From Cryptomeria japonica (taxonomy: Eukaryota; Streptophyta; Pinopsida; Cupressales; Cupressaceae): a stretch of 60,000 bases of DNA. Positions 1-11,323 of this stretch are shown piece by piece. The stretch is taken from positions 44,221,517 through 44,281,516 of the forward strand of contig NC_081411.1 of assembly GCF_030272615.1 (NCBI RefSeq). Reading direction: 5' to 3'. Every line of letters starts with the position of its first letter. Position 1 is the stretch's first letter. The translations under genes and the position numbers were made by a program. Under the pieces are notes generated by a model. It saw only the letters and a program-made list of their open reading frames with translations. It searched no databases and was not told the DNA's origin.

Positions 1-237
1 CCAAGTGTCTAAACTATGTCTTTGACATAACCAGGTAATCTCTAGATGATAACAAGTCATCCTCGGTGCCGGTGAACAATATAACCTGTCGGTGGACCAG
101 ATACCAGTGACTGTGCATAAGTCACTAAACATGCCAGTGAACATAACCAAAGATCTTTAGAAAGATAAGTGTTGATAAGTGTTGACAAGTGTTGACATCA
201 ATGACAAAAACAATGCAACACATCCATAATACCAATA
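1..237 (-). repeat. 3' LTR of the copia element (partial)
   Basis: Aligns base by base with the right end of the LTR at 4797-5860, for example the shared CCAGATACCAGTGACTGTGC word. Its inner end reads AATACCAATA instead of AATACCAACA, so the terminal CA has become TA, a C-to-T change. It also has about 20 extra bases near 90-110 relative to the other copy. Confidence 0.9.
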
Positions 238-249
238 ATTTCCCCCTTT
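238..249 (-). other. Polypurine tract of the copia element
   Basis: Directly inside the 3' LTR the minus strand reads a purine run (AAAGGGGGAAAT), where plus-strand DNA synthesis would be primed. Similar tracts recur at 363-375 and 421-434, the latter followed by the same TTTGACA on the plus strand. This suggests an internal duplication of the PPT region. The stretch 250-590 is otherwise non-coding. Confidence 0.7.
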
Positions 250-591
250 GACATTGATGGCAACACAAGATGGAAAAACATCTAAGTGCGAAAGTCAGAA
301 TGCCAAAAACCAAAAACCAACAATCTCCCGAAGAGATCAAAATACAGATGTAGAGAGTAACAATCTCTCCCCCTAGGAATAATCTCTCCCCAAAAGATAA
401 TGTGTTTTTTCATTGATATCTCTCCCCCTTTGACAAAAATGCCAAAGCAATACAAAAACCAGATACAACTAGTTCATAGAACTAATTACAAATACCAACT
501 ACTCCCCTTGAGAAGTAGCTCTCCTCCATCAAAGCCGAAAAAAAAGGTTTCTCTGTAAATTTCTGTTGGTTTGATGCCAATCTCCAGCTGT

Positions 592-1128
592 CTAAGTCTC
601 TACTGGTGAGGGTATTACCCCAAGCTGCTCTTTGAGATATTCAAAAGTTTCCTTAGGCAAAGGCTTAGTAAAAATGTCTGCAATCTGCTCTTTAGTATTC
701 ACATAAACCAATTTCACTTCTATTGCTTCAACATTCTCTTTCAGAAAATTGAATTTGATAGAAACATGTTTAGTTTTAGAGTGAAATACCAGATTCTTGG
801 ATATATCATTTGCTGCCATATTATCATAGTAAATGATTATAGGTTCTTTGCATTTTACCTTTATGTCCTTCAACATTTGTTTAATCCATAATACTTGAGT
901 ACAGTTAGTTGTTGTTCCAACATATTCTGATTTTGTTGTTGATAATGATGTACAACTCTGTTTCTTGCTCAACCATGAAATCAATCTGCTACCAAGAAAG
1001 AATGCTCCGCCGGTGGTGCTCTTTCTGTCATCTATATCTCCTTCCCAATTTGCATCGGTGTATGCACATAACTCAAAATTTTCATCTTTAGGATACCATA
1101 AACCAAGATTTGTTGTGCCTTGTAGATA
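592..1128 (-). pseudogene. Copia RNase H domain (end of pol)
   Basis: RNase H degrades the RNA strand of the RNA-DNA hybrid during reverse transcription. The 130-residue open stretch at 592-984 shows the copia C-terminal signature: SLSTTKSEYVG, YYDNMAA, a K-H-V-I-like stretch (here TKHVSIKFNFL), and ADIFTKPLPKETFE near the end, which is the usual end of copia polyproteins. The preceding part (985-1128) reads as the start of the domain in another frame, so a frameshift or stop separates it from the RT. It lies just upstream of the polypurine tract, as expected for the last pol domain. Confidence 0.88.
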
Positions 1129-2690
1129 TCAAAAAATCCTTTTCACTGCTAATTCATGATTTTCCTTAGGATTACTCTGAAATCTTGAAACAATACATAC
1201 TGCATTCATAATATCAGGTCTTGTTTGTGTCAAATACAGTAAATCTCCAATCATAGATTTATATATTGTTGGATTAAGAGGTGTTGAATCATCCTTCAAT
1301 GATAGTTTATCAGTTGTAGTCATAGGAGTACTGACCAATTTAGAGTTTTCCATACCAAATTTCTTAAGTAGTTCCTTCAAGTACTTTGATTGACATATGA
1401 ATATACCTTTATCAGCCTGTGAAATCTGCAATCCTAAAAATAATTTTATCTCCCCAATCATAGACATTTTAAATTATTCCTGCATCTTATTAGAAAAGTC
1501 TTTACACAATCCATCTTCTCCTCCAAAAATGATAGCATCAACAAAAAATTCAATAACCAAGATGTCATCATTAGTCACTTTGAAATATAAGTTGTTGTCA
1601 GCATTACCTTTAGTGTATCCAAGCTTCAAAAGATATTTGTCCAATCTAGCATACTTGCTTCAATCCATATAAAGCTTTCCTTAACCTGCAAACCATATCT
1701 TTGTCATTTGTCGAAGAAAATCCATCAGGTTGTTCAATGTAAACTTCCTCTTCAAGATCACCATTCAGAAATGCACATTTAACATCCATTTGATATACTT
1801 TATAGTTCTTGTGTGCTGCAAATGCTAGAAATAGTCTAACTGCCTCAATTCTAGCTATCGGTGCAAAGGTTTCATTGTAATCAATTCCTTCTTTCTATAA
1901 ATATCACTTACACACTAATCTTTCTTTGTTTATGATTACCTTACCATCTTCATTAAGTTTATTTTTGAATACCCATTTAGTTCCAATTACATTTTTGTTT
2001 TTAGGTCGGGGAACCAATGTCCATGTGTTATTATTTTCAATTTGTTCCAATTCATCTTCCAGAGCTTTAATCCAATATTTATCTTCACGTGCCTCATTAA
2101 TTGATGTTGGTTCAATTTAAGAAATTAAGCATACCTCTTCATTTGCCATTCTTCCTCTAGTCATAACTCCTTGATACTTATTCTCAATTATCTGACTTTT
2201 AGAGTGATTCAATCTTACATACCTGGGTGTATTCACTTGTTGTTATTCTTCAGTCACTGTGGAATTCTCTGATGATGCCGATGTGACTGGATCAATATTC
2301 TATACTGGTGAACTCTATATAGGTTCGTTAGTGATTATCTCAACTATCAGTTCAGAGTCTATAGACCTTGAATCTCTTCTAAAGTGTTCATCAATCTTCA
2401 CATTTGCACTCTCAATGATTTTCTGCAATCTTTTATTAAAACATCTAAATGCCTTGCTCTTAGATGAATAACCAAGAAATGTTCCTTCATCACTTCTAGG
2501 ATCAAATTTACCAATATACTCATCTCTCCTAATATAACATTTGCTTCCAAATATTATGAAATATTTAAGAGTAGGAGTATTACCAAATCATAGTTCATGA
2601 GGGGTCTTACCGGTTTCACCTTTGATGTGAACTCTGTTGAATGTGTAAATCGTTGTATTTACTGCTTCTCTCCAATACACATGAGGTAGG
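1129..2690 (-). pseudogene. Copia reverse transcriptase, inactivated
   Basis: Copies the element RNA into DNA. The clearest piece is the 112-residue stretch at 1129-1467, with LFLGLQI, KYLKELLKKFGM and SMIGDLLYLTQTRPDI, typical of the C-terminal part of copia RT. Further upstream on the minus strand (1468-2690) RT-like sequence continues through stops and frameshifts. Near 1515-1540 the catalytic YVDD box reads FVDA: tyrosine is replaced by phenylalanine, and the second aspartate (GAT) by alanine (GCT). That would abolish polymerase activity even without the stops. Confidence 0.88.
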
Positions 2691-2695
2691 TTTGT

Positions 2696-3649
2696 TTATG
2701 ATATCATGCTTCTAGCTGCATCCAGAATAATTATGTTCTTCCTTTCCACAACTCCATTCTGTTGGGGTGTCCGAGGTACTGATAGTTGTCTTCTGATCAC
2801 ATTCACTTCACAGAATGTATTAAATTCCTTAGATGTGAATGCACCTCCTTGATCTGATCTTAAATATTTGATTTTCTTACCATTTTTATTCTCTACCATT
2901 GCCTTGAATAGTTTGAATTTCCCAAAAGCTTCTGATTTCTCCTCGAGAAAAGTAACCCAACACATTCTAGAATAATCATCAATGATTAGCATAAAATATC
3001 TATCTCCTTGTAGACTTCTAGTTCTTGCCGAACCACATAAATTAGTATGAATTAAATCAAGAACATTATTGGATTTCTCTGGAATACTCTTAAAAGTTGT
3101 TCTAACTTGCTTTCCAAATTGACATTCCTTACATACTGGATTGTGAGGTTTTACAATCTTAGGTAAATCCCTCACTGCCTTAGTTGTACTGATCTTCACA
3201 ATGCAATCAAAATTCACATGACAAAGTCTCTTATGCCATAACCAACTTCCATCTGTATGTGCAATCAAGGATGTCTTCTCATTGTTATTCAAATGAAAGA
3301 TATTACCTCTAGTTTGATTACCGGTTGTAATTTCCAAACCAATTCTATTTATGATTTTGCATTTACCATTCTTGAATTGTAACTGAAATCCTTTTTCAAC
3401 TAATTGACCAACACTCAAAATATTGTGCTTCAAACCTTCAACATAATAAACATTGTCAGTATTGTGCTTACCATCAAAAGATATAGTGCCTTTTCCTCTG
3501 ATCAAATAAGCTTTATCATCCCCAAATCTTACTAGACCTCCATTGTATTCCTGAAAAGTTAAGAATTTACTTTTATCACCAGTCATATGATGTGAACATC
3601 CGGAATCAATGATCCATTCATCATTTTCTTCAATTTTAGCTGCCAGGGC
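2696..3649 (-). pseudogene. Copia protease start, GAG-pre-integrase and integrase
   Basis: The reading frame is open from just after an in-frame TAG (3650-3652). It starts with a protease-like DEWIIDSGCSHHMTGDK whose DSG triad is intact at about 3599-3607. Next comes the GAG-pre-integrase zinc region (WLWHKRLCHVNFD, then CKECQFGKQ), followed by the integrase core. In the core the second catalytic Asp (LRSDQGGAF) and the Glu (QQNGVVERKN) are present. The first one, usually HTDLCG in copia, is HTNLCG here, so the first catalytic Asp is lost through a GAT-to-AAT change. The frame ends near 2696, before the RT. Confidence 0.92.
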
Positions 3650-4739
3650 CTACTCTACCGATTGTATAGTAGGTGTCGGTTGATCTTCTGTTATTGCAAC
3701 AAAATCCCATCCATTGTCTGTCGGTTCCTCATCAGAATCATCAGTAACTCCTTCATCAACATAGTAACATGATTTGTCTCTATTCTTCTTAAATATGTAT
3801 CCCTGATATTCAGGGTTAGGTTTATATGTTCTTTTAGCTTCTTCTCTCAATCTTGCATGTCTATCAGGACACCTAGATGCCATATGACCAATTTATTACA
3901 GTTAAAAAATTTAAATGGTGTTTTACCTTCATACTTACTTCCAACTGGACCTTTAGGCATTTTTCTTGCAAATAGTGCTTCAAGCTCTTCAAGTTCTTCA
4001 TTTTCCCTTCTGATGTCTTCAAGTTCTCTTGCATAAAGTGCTTTCCAATCAGATTTCTCAAATTATCATGAGATGCTGTAGATGATGATGATGCTTTGAA
4101 AGCTAAATCTATCTTAATTGTGGCAACAAGACCAAATTCCTCAAGCTCAAAAGCTGAAAGTTTTCCAACCAAAGTATCTCTAGATATTGATGTATTAGGC
4201 ATTGTTCTTAATTCATTAATAGTAGTTACTTTCATTTTGTATGTCGGTGGCAATGCTCTTAAAACTTTAGAAACAATCTCATCTTCACTTAAGGATCCTC
4301 CACAATATTGTATACCCAAAACAAATTCATTAGCTCTTTCCATAAAAGCAGAAATTCTTTCATCTTCTCCCATTTTCAGATTTTCATACCTAACCCGAAA
4401 GCATTCCAGTTTTGCAATTTTGACAGTGGTATCACCTTTATTTAAAGTCTCCAATTTGTCCCAAATAGCTTTAGCAGTAGATCGGTCTGATAATCCCATG
4501 ATTTGTTGATCTGACAAGGCACTCAAAAGTGCTTCTCTTGCTTTGCAATCATTCTCCTGATCTTTAGCCAAGTTTGGTGGATTAGGTTGACTTTGTGTAG
4601 GACCAACATAGCCATTCTTTGTAACATCCCATATGTCTCTTCCAATGCAATTAAGACGTGTCTCCATTTTGATCTTCCATATACCATAGTTAGTTCCATC
4701 AAGTTTCAGACTGTCCTTCCTGAAATAGTTAGTCGTCAT
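3650..4739 (-). pseudogene. Copia gag (UBN2-type capsid) with broken zinc knuckle
   Basis: Encodes the capsid protein that packages element RNA. The 288-residue stretch at 3873-4739 starts with KLDGTNYGIWKIKMETRL and contains IWDKLETLNKGD and GGSLSEDEIVSKVLRALP, the hallmarks of plant copia gag (UBN2 family). The CCHC knuckle near 3885-3915 has two lesions. Its first Cys codon reads TTT (Phe), and a one-base deletion in the G run before the His shifts the frame. The rest (MASRCPDRHA onward, 3650-3883) is in another frame and ends at an in-frame TAG before the protease. Confidence 0.92.
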
Positions 4740-4781
4740 AGAATCTCCTCAAGCCGTTAAACTTTTACAAAAAGAGGACTT

Positions 4782-4794
4782 GGCTCTGATACTG
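4782..4794 (-). other. Copia primer-binding site (initiator tRNA-Met type)
   Basis: Two bases inside the 5' LTR the minus strand reads CAGTATCAGAGCC. The standard plant site complementary to initiator tRNA-Met is TGGTATCAGAGC, so the match is complete except for the first two bases, which look like transitions. Confidence 0.8.
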
Positions 4795-4796
4795 AT

Positions 4797-5860
4797 TGTT
4801 AGGACCCAGAGGCAACTGAGAGGGGGGTGAATCAATTGTCTATTAATTTCAACCCAAATATAACTTAATCAAACTTGATGCATAATATCGGTAAACCAAA
4901 CTTAATGGCGGTTAACAGTTTAACAGTTAATAACAATACCGGTGAAACTTAATGCATGAAACATAAAGAGAAATAACATCCACAACGCATAACACAGATA
5001 TTTGTACATGGAAACCCTGTAAGGGGAAAAACCACGGTGGGGAACCTTACCCACAATCAGATGATACTACTGCAGATAGTATGTGTGTACAAATGGGGTC
5101 TGCACATGTAGAAAGGCCAACTGCCTAGAGCTCACTGCTCAATCACAAAATGAGTCACACTGACTACAATAGGATGGTTAAATCCTAGATAATGTACTGC
5201 TCAAAATGACATCTTCATATGCTGGATTCAATATCAGTTAAGCTCTGATTGTCTCCTTCATACCTTCCTTGAATCTTCAAATGTTGTCTGTGTGAGTAGC
5301 CTTGCCTATATTCGCATATACTGAATATTACAACCTTTTAATACCTTATGTCATTCCTATTCCATACCATGTTAATCTCATAATTGAGATCTTACATATA
5401 TACCAAAACCTAAGACCAAATGTGTAGTTCAGCTCACTAAGAATATTACAATAAAATCAAATAACAAATGAATCAATATGTGATGCATCATGTCATCTCA
5501 ATGCATTTACAATAATAACCAATCAATAAATCATCTCCATAACATGTCGTGTTGATCTAGAATAGATAACACATGCCGGTCCATAACCTAGACCAATTTG
5601 TCGATAAAAGCAAATATGCCAACTCGATTAGACCAATAACCAAATCACCAAAACCAAGTGTCCAAACCATGTCTTCGACATAATGAAGTAATCTCCAGAT
5701 CATGAAAAGTCATCCTCGGTGTCGGTGAACCAGATACCAGTGACTGTGCATAAGTCACTGAACATGCTAGTGAACATAACCAAAGATCTCCAGAAAGATA
5801 AGTGTTGACAAGTGTTGACATCAATGGCAAAACCAATGCAACACATTCATAATACCAACA
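4797..5860 (-). repeat. 5' LTR of the copia element, 1064 bp
   Basis: Bounded by TGTTAGG and ACCAACA on the plus strand, adjoining the PBS at the left. Its right 210 bases match 1-237. It holds the promoter side of the element; no clear TATA box was picked out. The base after the LTR (GATTT at 5861) would be the target duplication, but the partner lies outside the window. Confidence 0.9.
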
Positions 5861-6138
5861 GATTTGTGGGAGTAGATGTCAGTCCTGCATGACTGAGGAT
5901 TTCGCGCTGACAGATGAGTTGATGGACATGGTGTTTGCCCATCAGCGATAGACATAGGTGGGTTGATTTGAATTCATAGGATTTTTTTTTTTCAAAAAAC
6001 TAGTAGCTTAGAAACTACATTCAATTTTCTATAGACTCTCTTCTTACATATTTTAAAAATAATGTTCATAACTTATTCAATTTTCCATGTCAAGTTGCAT
6101 AACTTTGATTTTTTGAAATTTCATTGCCACTTAAGGGC
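5861..6138. other. Unassigned AT-rich flank between copia and gypsy A
   Basis: No convincing gene. It contains a T-run and the word TAGTAGCTTAGAAACTACATT near 6000. That resembles TAGTAGTTTAGAAACTAGATT near 53938, so a small dispersed repeat is possible. Confidence 0.4.
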
Positions 6139-7794
6139 CTGTTTTGGCACACCATGATCCTACACGTACCCATTAATTTTGTTTTTTTAGGACCTACTGG
6201 TGCAGGAGCACCCTTCAAAGGGATCCCACCATTTGATTTTGTTGTTTTCTTGCTTCATTATGAAGCCATTGTATATAAAATAAGAGCCATGTGCTCATTG
6301 GTCCTAGTTTAGGTCCTAGTTGAGGTCCTAGGGTCATAAGTCAAAGTTGAGTTTTTCTTGAAAGTAGAGGGTATGTGTGCCTTTGAGGTGTTTAGGGTCC
6401 TTCTTAGCATGGTGGTGTCCTTAGGATAGCCCAATATGGTTCTAGGAGTCAAGAAAAGCAACATTGAGAAAGTTGCTCAAAAGTTGCAAAAGTTGCATGA
6501 CAACTTTTCAAAGTTGTCAAGCAACTTTTCCACCTAGTAGGTCAAGATTTTTAGTTTGGCGTGGACAACCCTAATGTGGGCACACAGACTGAGGAAAGAG
6601 TAGTATAAGCAATTGCAAACCCTAAGACAATGGGTTGGATGTCAGTTGTGGTACGGCCCAAGAAAAGTGACTTGACTGTGATTGCAATTTTGTTACCAGT
6701 CGGCACAAATGGAGTAAGAAAAGATTATTAAAGGATTGATTTTCAAGAAAACCTATGTTGAAAGTCTTATATGATGTATTTACTTCCATTTTGAACATTT
6801 AGGTTAGGTTTTGATTTGCAAGTGTGGTGTGTTTGTAAATATTTTGTAAACTACCTTCTCACTGTCCAGTTTTTGGACTGTTTTGAGAAAATGGGTTGTT
6901 AACTCCTTTCCCCATTGTGGAATCACCATGAAACCATGGGGAATAGGAGTGCAGACCCTATACATTACTTTAGAGAAAGAAGGGCCCTTGAAGATGCAGG
7001 GAAGCCAAGCAAAGACCCACTCTTAGGTGAGACTAGACATTGCCCGACTAGGAAGGGTTAAAGTTGTAGAGGTCCAGGAGAGCAAGGAAGGTCAAAGGAG
7101 GATGCACCCTTTTGAGGAGTTGTAGAGGGGTGCGTGGAGCACCATTGGTGAAGAGGAGGAGCATCCACCAATCCAGACAAGGTGGTGAAATCAACAAACC
7201 AACACTGTGACCCTGGCAGGCCTAAAAACCCTCTTTAAAACCCTTGAAAACCCCAAAATTCACCTAGGGCAGTGTACAGACACTTGGAGGCCTAAAACCA
7301 AGAAAATCCTTGAGCCCTTGCCAAATGAATAGTAGGTCTTTTGGGAAGTTTCACAATCATATGCATCGTTTGCAAGAGGGAGCCCTAAAAGTCCGGGTAG
7401 GAGGCCTAATTGGGCACAATCCTTGTAGCCCTATTTTGTAGGTAAAAGACAAAATAGTGAAATCGGTAAGGAGTTGGAAGTTGAAAACCTCTTGGGGGCA
7501 CATGAATGCATGGATAACCATGTCTAGGACCTATCCTATCCTTGCTAGGACCTAAGAAGGTGTGGAACAAGCCAAACCCTTATTAGCCTAAGTAAGGGTT
7601 CTTTGGATCTCATGAGTAGGTGAGACCTTAGGAGCAAAAATTCAAGTTGTTGGTGGGTGGATTGGGCAAGGTCAGGGGATTCCACAAGTAGGGGAAGTCC
7701 TAGAGACCCTAGGGTGTGGTTAGTACACTTGGTGATCCAAGGAAAGGATCTAAGAGCATAGACTAGGCTAGTCTATCCCAAACCCCATCCCATC
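6139..7794 (+). repeat. Probable 5' LTR of gypsy element A (left edge uncertain)
   Basis: The right edge (CCATCCCATCA) is placed by the primer-binding site four bases further on. The left edge is only a guess at a TG dinucleotide (TGTTTTGGCACACC), because no second LTR exists in the window. A TATA-like TATATAAAATAAG lies near 6270. No protein-coding signal was seen in 6320-7790. Confidence 0.5.
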
Positions 7795-7798
7795 AGAT

Positions 7799-7810
7799 TG
7801 GTATCAGAGC
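7799..7810 (+). other. Primer-binding site of gypsy A (initiator tRNA-Met)
   Basis: Exact TGGTATCAGAGC, the complement of the 3' end of plant initiator tRNA-Met, placed 4 bases after a CA LTR terminus and 25 bases before gag. Confidence 0.85.
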
Positions 7811-7835
7811 AAGTTAAAGATTTGGTGGACCGTGC

Positions 7836-9533
7836 ATGTTTCTATACTCTGGTGAATCAATAAGGGAGAGCATAATGGTCACTAATGCAGAACTGGCTAG
7901 GGAGGTAGAAGAGCAGAAGGAGAAGAACAGACTCCTTGAAGAAGCTACGAGTGAGATAAGGGACAAGCTGCAAGAAGTGGTGGATCAGAGGACACATGGA
8001 CCTTGGGGTGAGGACACCAAGGATAAAGGCAAGAAAACCATTGACATAGATGACATTATACCTAAACCAAATCCCTTATTCAATGAAGAACCTTTTGTAA
8101 AGGCTATTAAGGCTTTGAATACCAAAGCTTTTGAAGGATTGCCACATTTCAGTGGAACGATGGACATAGACACTGTCATGGAATGGATTGAGGGTATGGA
8201 GAACCACTTTGAGTGTGAAAGAGTGACAGAAGCTCAAAAGGTTAAGGTTGCCAAATCAAGACTAAGGGGAGCAGCCTTGACATGGTGGAAGTATCTGTAA
8301 GAAGAGAGAGTTAGCTTGGGGAAGCTACCTATTGCCAATTGGAAGGCCATGGTGAGTAAGATCAAAGAGAACTACTTACCAGAGGATTATGAAGTCCAAC
8401 TTCATAAGAAGAGAAAGGGATTGAAGCAAAAAGACCTTGATGTGACCTCTTACACAAAAGAATTTCAAAAGCTTTGTCTTAGATCCAAAGTCCAAGAAGA
8501 TGAATCTATCAAGGTGGCTAGGTATCTGAGTGGTCTAAAGTGGAACATTCAAGAGGAGATAAGCCTATGGACTCCTACCACTGTCCAAAAATGTCATCAA
8601 CTTGCTGCCAAGGTGGAAGAGAGGAACAAAAGGAAAGGAGACTCTAATAACAGGGGTAGAGGCAGAGGTAGAGATCAAATGAATCACCGAGGTGGTTACC
8701 AAAACAAGGCAAATGAGCAAAGGAACCAAGGAGAAGCCAAGTTGACTGAGCATAGTAGTGAAGCCAGTCTCAGAGGGGACCATTCTAGAGGAAGAGGTGC
8801 ACAAGGGGGTCCAAGTAGGGGTAGAGGTACAGGCAGGGGTAACTCCTACTTTGCAACTATGAAATGTTACAATTGTGGTCAATTGGGACACCCGACCTAT
8901 AGATGCCCTGACAAGCCTACCTCATCAAATAGTGGAAAGAGGGTTGCTTATGCTCATGAAGACACATCAAGCAGCAAGACACCTGAGGTGGACCATATTG
9001 AATCAGAGATTGGAGAAAATCTAATGTTCAATAGGGTCTTGATAAGACAGCTGATTAAGAATGAACCTAAGCATATGAGAGCATTGTTTAGGGTGAGATG
9101 CAAGATCCTTGGTAAAGTTTGCAAGGTGATAGTTGATTCAGGGTTAACTGATAACATAATATCAGAGGAGGTAGCCAAGAAGTTGAAACTCACAAGGATA
9201 CCCCACACTAACCCTTACAAGGTGACATGGTTGAATCAAGAGCAGAGTGTGCTAGTCAATGAACAGACTTGGGTAGAGTTCTCTATTGGAGGATACAAGG
9301 ATAAGATCCTTTGTGATGTGTTACCCATGGATCCCTGTCACCTATTGCTACGAAGACCCTGGCAATTTGATAGGAAGGTGATTTATGATGGAGAGGAGAA
9401 CTCCATTTCCTTTAGGAAGGATAGCAAAACCTTTAAGATTTAGTCTTTGACAGAGAATGAAGAGGGAACCTCAAGAACACCTAGTGTCTTATTGGCTACT
9501 AGTAAAGAGTTCTTGCACTTGGTAAAGAACTCC
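7836..9533 (+). pseudogene. Chromovirus-like gypsy gag-protease (element A, truncated)
   Basis: Encodes capsid and the start of the aspartic protease. The first stretch (7836-8300) has a coiled, charged N-terminus and the retrotransposon gag fold (FEGLPHFSGT, VMEWIEGMENHF, AALTWWKYL). It is cut by a TAA at 8298-8300 that looks like a C-to-T change from CAA. The second stretch (8316-9443) continues gag (YEVQLHKKRKGLKQKDLDV), then an RGR-rich linker, a good CCHC knuckle (CYNCGQLGHPTYRC), and a retropepsin motif VIVDSGLTDNIIS with DSG intact. An in-frame TAG at 9441-9443 is followed by recognisable sequence to about 9533, where homology stops. RT, RNase H, integrase and the 3' LTR are missing. 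The gag resembles those of chromoviruses; I infer the lineage from motifs only. Confidence 0.9.
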
Positions 9534-9760
9534 TAAGAGTGACAAGGAGAGGAGAGCGAAGACATTAGCTCCTAGATCAACCGATGAGGTAATCTACATT
9601 TCAATTGTAAAGGAATTATAGTTAAATGCATAGTTATGTTGTTAATTGTGAACTATTTTCTACAAAAGAATTCTAACCTGGCTTTTGAATTATGGTTTTA
9701 CAGTCATCTACAAAGCCGCGTACTGCATCAAAGAGGCTTGATTTTGATGATCCACCATAA
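9526..9760 (+). pseudogene. Last two exons of an unknown gene
   Basis: An open stretch (about 9526-9588) ends at a splice donor (GATGAG|GTAATC). It is followed by a 115-bp AT-rich intron and an acceptor (GGTTTTACAG at 9694-9703). The next exon is 57 bases long, in phase, and ends in TAA at 9758-9760. The encoded tail is very basic then acidic (SDKERRAKTLAPRSTDE, then SSTKPRTASKRLDFDDPP), which could carry a nuclear-localisation signal. The upstream part is lost where element A abuts. It converges on the transposase-like gene at 11324-14265, so both may come from one DNA transposon, but that is inference. No family recognised. Confidence 0.4.
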
Positions 9761-9950
9761 GTTTAGGATCGTATAGTGTTAGTTTTCGTCATAGAATGAC
9801 CAATACATGTAAATATATTCTACATTTTTATTGTATATTGATTTGGACATGACATATGCCACATTTTTGTAATACTTATATTGACTTGGCAGACATGCCT
9901 TTTATATATATATATATATATAAATGTTGATATTCGATCCAATAAATGTG

Positions 9951-10256
9951 TACTGAGTTCATTATTTTATATTCGTTGTATTTTGTGGTTGTCCTTTTAT
10001 AAATTTAATTGATCATTTGCCTATGTAATCAACAATATGAATATAAACAACAAAAATCTATGATATAAAACATTGCAATCGTGGAATATGATTTGATAAA
10101 ATTTCCAAAATGTTGAATTAACCCCACAAAACTCCTTGTATTCAGTTCATTATTGTGTATTCGCTATATTTGGTGGCTGCCCTTTTATAAATTTAGATGA
10201 ATATTTGCATATGTAATCAACAATATGAATATGAACAACAAAAATCGATAATATGA
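9951..10256. repeat. Direct duplication, two ~120-bp copies
   Basis: 9951-10070 and 10138-10256 share long stretches such as CCTTTTATAAATTTA and TATGTAATCAACAATATGAA, with roughly 15% differences by eye. The sequence between the copies is unrelated, and a TA-dinucleotide run (9904-9921) precedes them. No gene is seen in 9761-11020. Confidence 0.7.
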
Positions 10257-10316
10257 ATATAAACAGCAATAAATGTTTGGTGCAAGAGCACCCTCACGCT
10301 CGCAATGGTCAAATTT

Positions 10317-10796
10317 TGGTTGTCGTGTGCACAAACTAACGTCATGAGTGCATTCGGATGGGAAGTTTTATTCTAGGCATGCTCATGTCGTGCATCCTAA
10401 AGCACTAGAACGTTGAGAGTCATACCCTACCAACACGATCTCTCAAGTGCCCTAAGTCCAAAAAATTTTCAAACTTTGACGGACTGTTTCTTCCAATCCA
10501 GGACAGATATGATCGATCCATTTAACCTACGGGGTTGCGTGAGGCTCCTCTACAATGGCCTATCTCAGTTTTTGACGACTCAAAGCCATTTTTAATTGGT
10601 AGCATTTTTTCGCCTGCTGCAAAAACCATCAGTTGCATCCAATGCAAAGTTGCGGGATTGGCTAGAATTGATTCGGTTCGTCGTGTGCACAAAGCTACAT
10701 CATGAGCGCATCTGGGTGGGCAATTTTACGCTACGTATGCCCCTCTCGTGCATCCCAAAGCACCGAAACATTGAGAGTCATACCCTACCGACACAG
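10317..10796. repeat. Second direct duplication, two ~120-bp copies
   Basis: 10317-10437 and 10675-10796 share TCGTGTGCACAAA, TCATGAG, CTCGTGCATCC-like and GAGAGTCATACCCTACC words in the same order, 358 bp apart. They differ from the duplication at 9951-10256. Possibly remnants of a tandem array in the subterminal part of a DNA transposon. Confidence 0.7.
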
Positions 10797-11023
10797 TGTA
10801 CAAGTTGTTTGACAACTTTTTTGACAATAATGACAATTTTTGCTCAAATTGTATCTAGTTTCAATCTATGACTCGATAATGACTTAAATAATTCTCCATG
10901 ATTATACAGGAATCAAGAATGCTCATGATTGACCTTATCACATAACATATACTCAAAACATAGTCACAAAAAATAGTCACAAAACATTATCATATAATAT
11001 TCAAAAATTTGCCTCTAAATATG

Positions 11024-11255
11024 GTCAAATTAGCTCTTGGCTATTTGATTATACAAAAAAATGTCTTACAAATCATCTCATGGGCTTTCATACAAAATTT
11101 GGCATTACAATATGTGCGATTCAGCTCATCACCATTTTAATATACAAAATCTGGCATCTACATATGTACAAATAAGCTCATTACCATTTAAATATACAAA
11201 ATTATGCCCCTAAACATGTAAAATTCAGCTCATGGACATTTATATATACAAAAAA
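11024..11255. repeat. Degenerate ~50-bp tandem repeat, about 4.5 copies
   Basis: Copies beginning with CTCAT-like words start near 11036, 11077, 11125, 11177 and 11229. Each runs CTCAT..CCATTTAAATATACAAAAT..GGCAT..TACATATGTA with drift. It sits just beyond the 3' end of the transposase-like gene. Confidence 0.65.
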
Positions 11256-11323
11256 TGAATATAGAGCAATTCGTCGATGATTTATACAAAATTCTCAAAA
11301 TCATTATAATCTGAACCGTAGAA

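Larger units (their letters stand above)
1..5860 (-). mobile_element. Ty1/copia LTR retrotransposon, decayed, 3' LTR cut by window edge
   Basis: The minus strand reads 5' LTR, PBS, gag, protease, integrase, RT, RNase H, polypurine tract and 3' LTR, which is the copia order (integrase before RT). The full right-hand LTR (4797-5860) begins TGTTAGG and ends CCAACA on the plus strand. Only the last 237 bases of the left LTR are inside the window, so the outer target duplication cannot be tested. By eye the 237-bp overlap differs at nearly one base in ten plus several indels, so this is an old insertion. Every coding domain carries a lesion, so the copy is dead. Confidence 0.93.

Noticed and set aside
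4096-4509. 137-residue plus-strand frame
   Set aside because: Antisense shadow of copia gag.
7985-9208. Minus-strand frames inside gypsy A
   Set aside because: Antisense of a clear gag-protease; no independent support.
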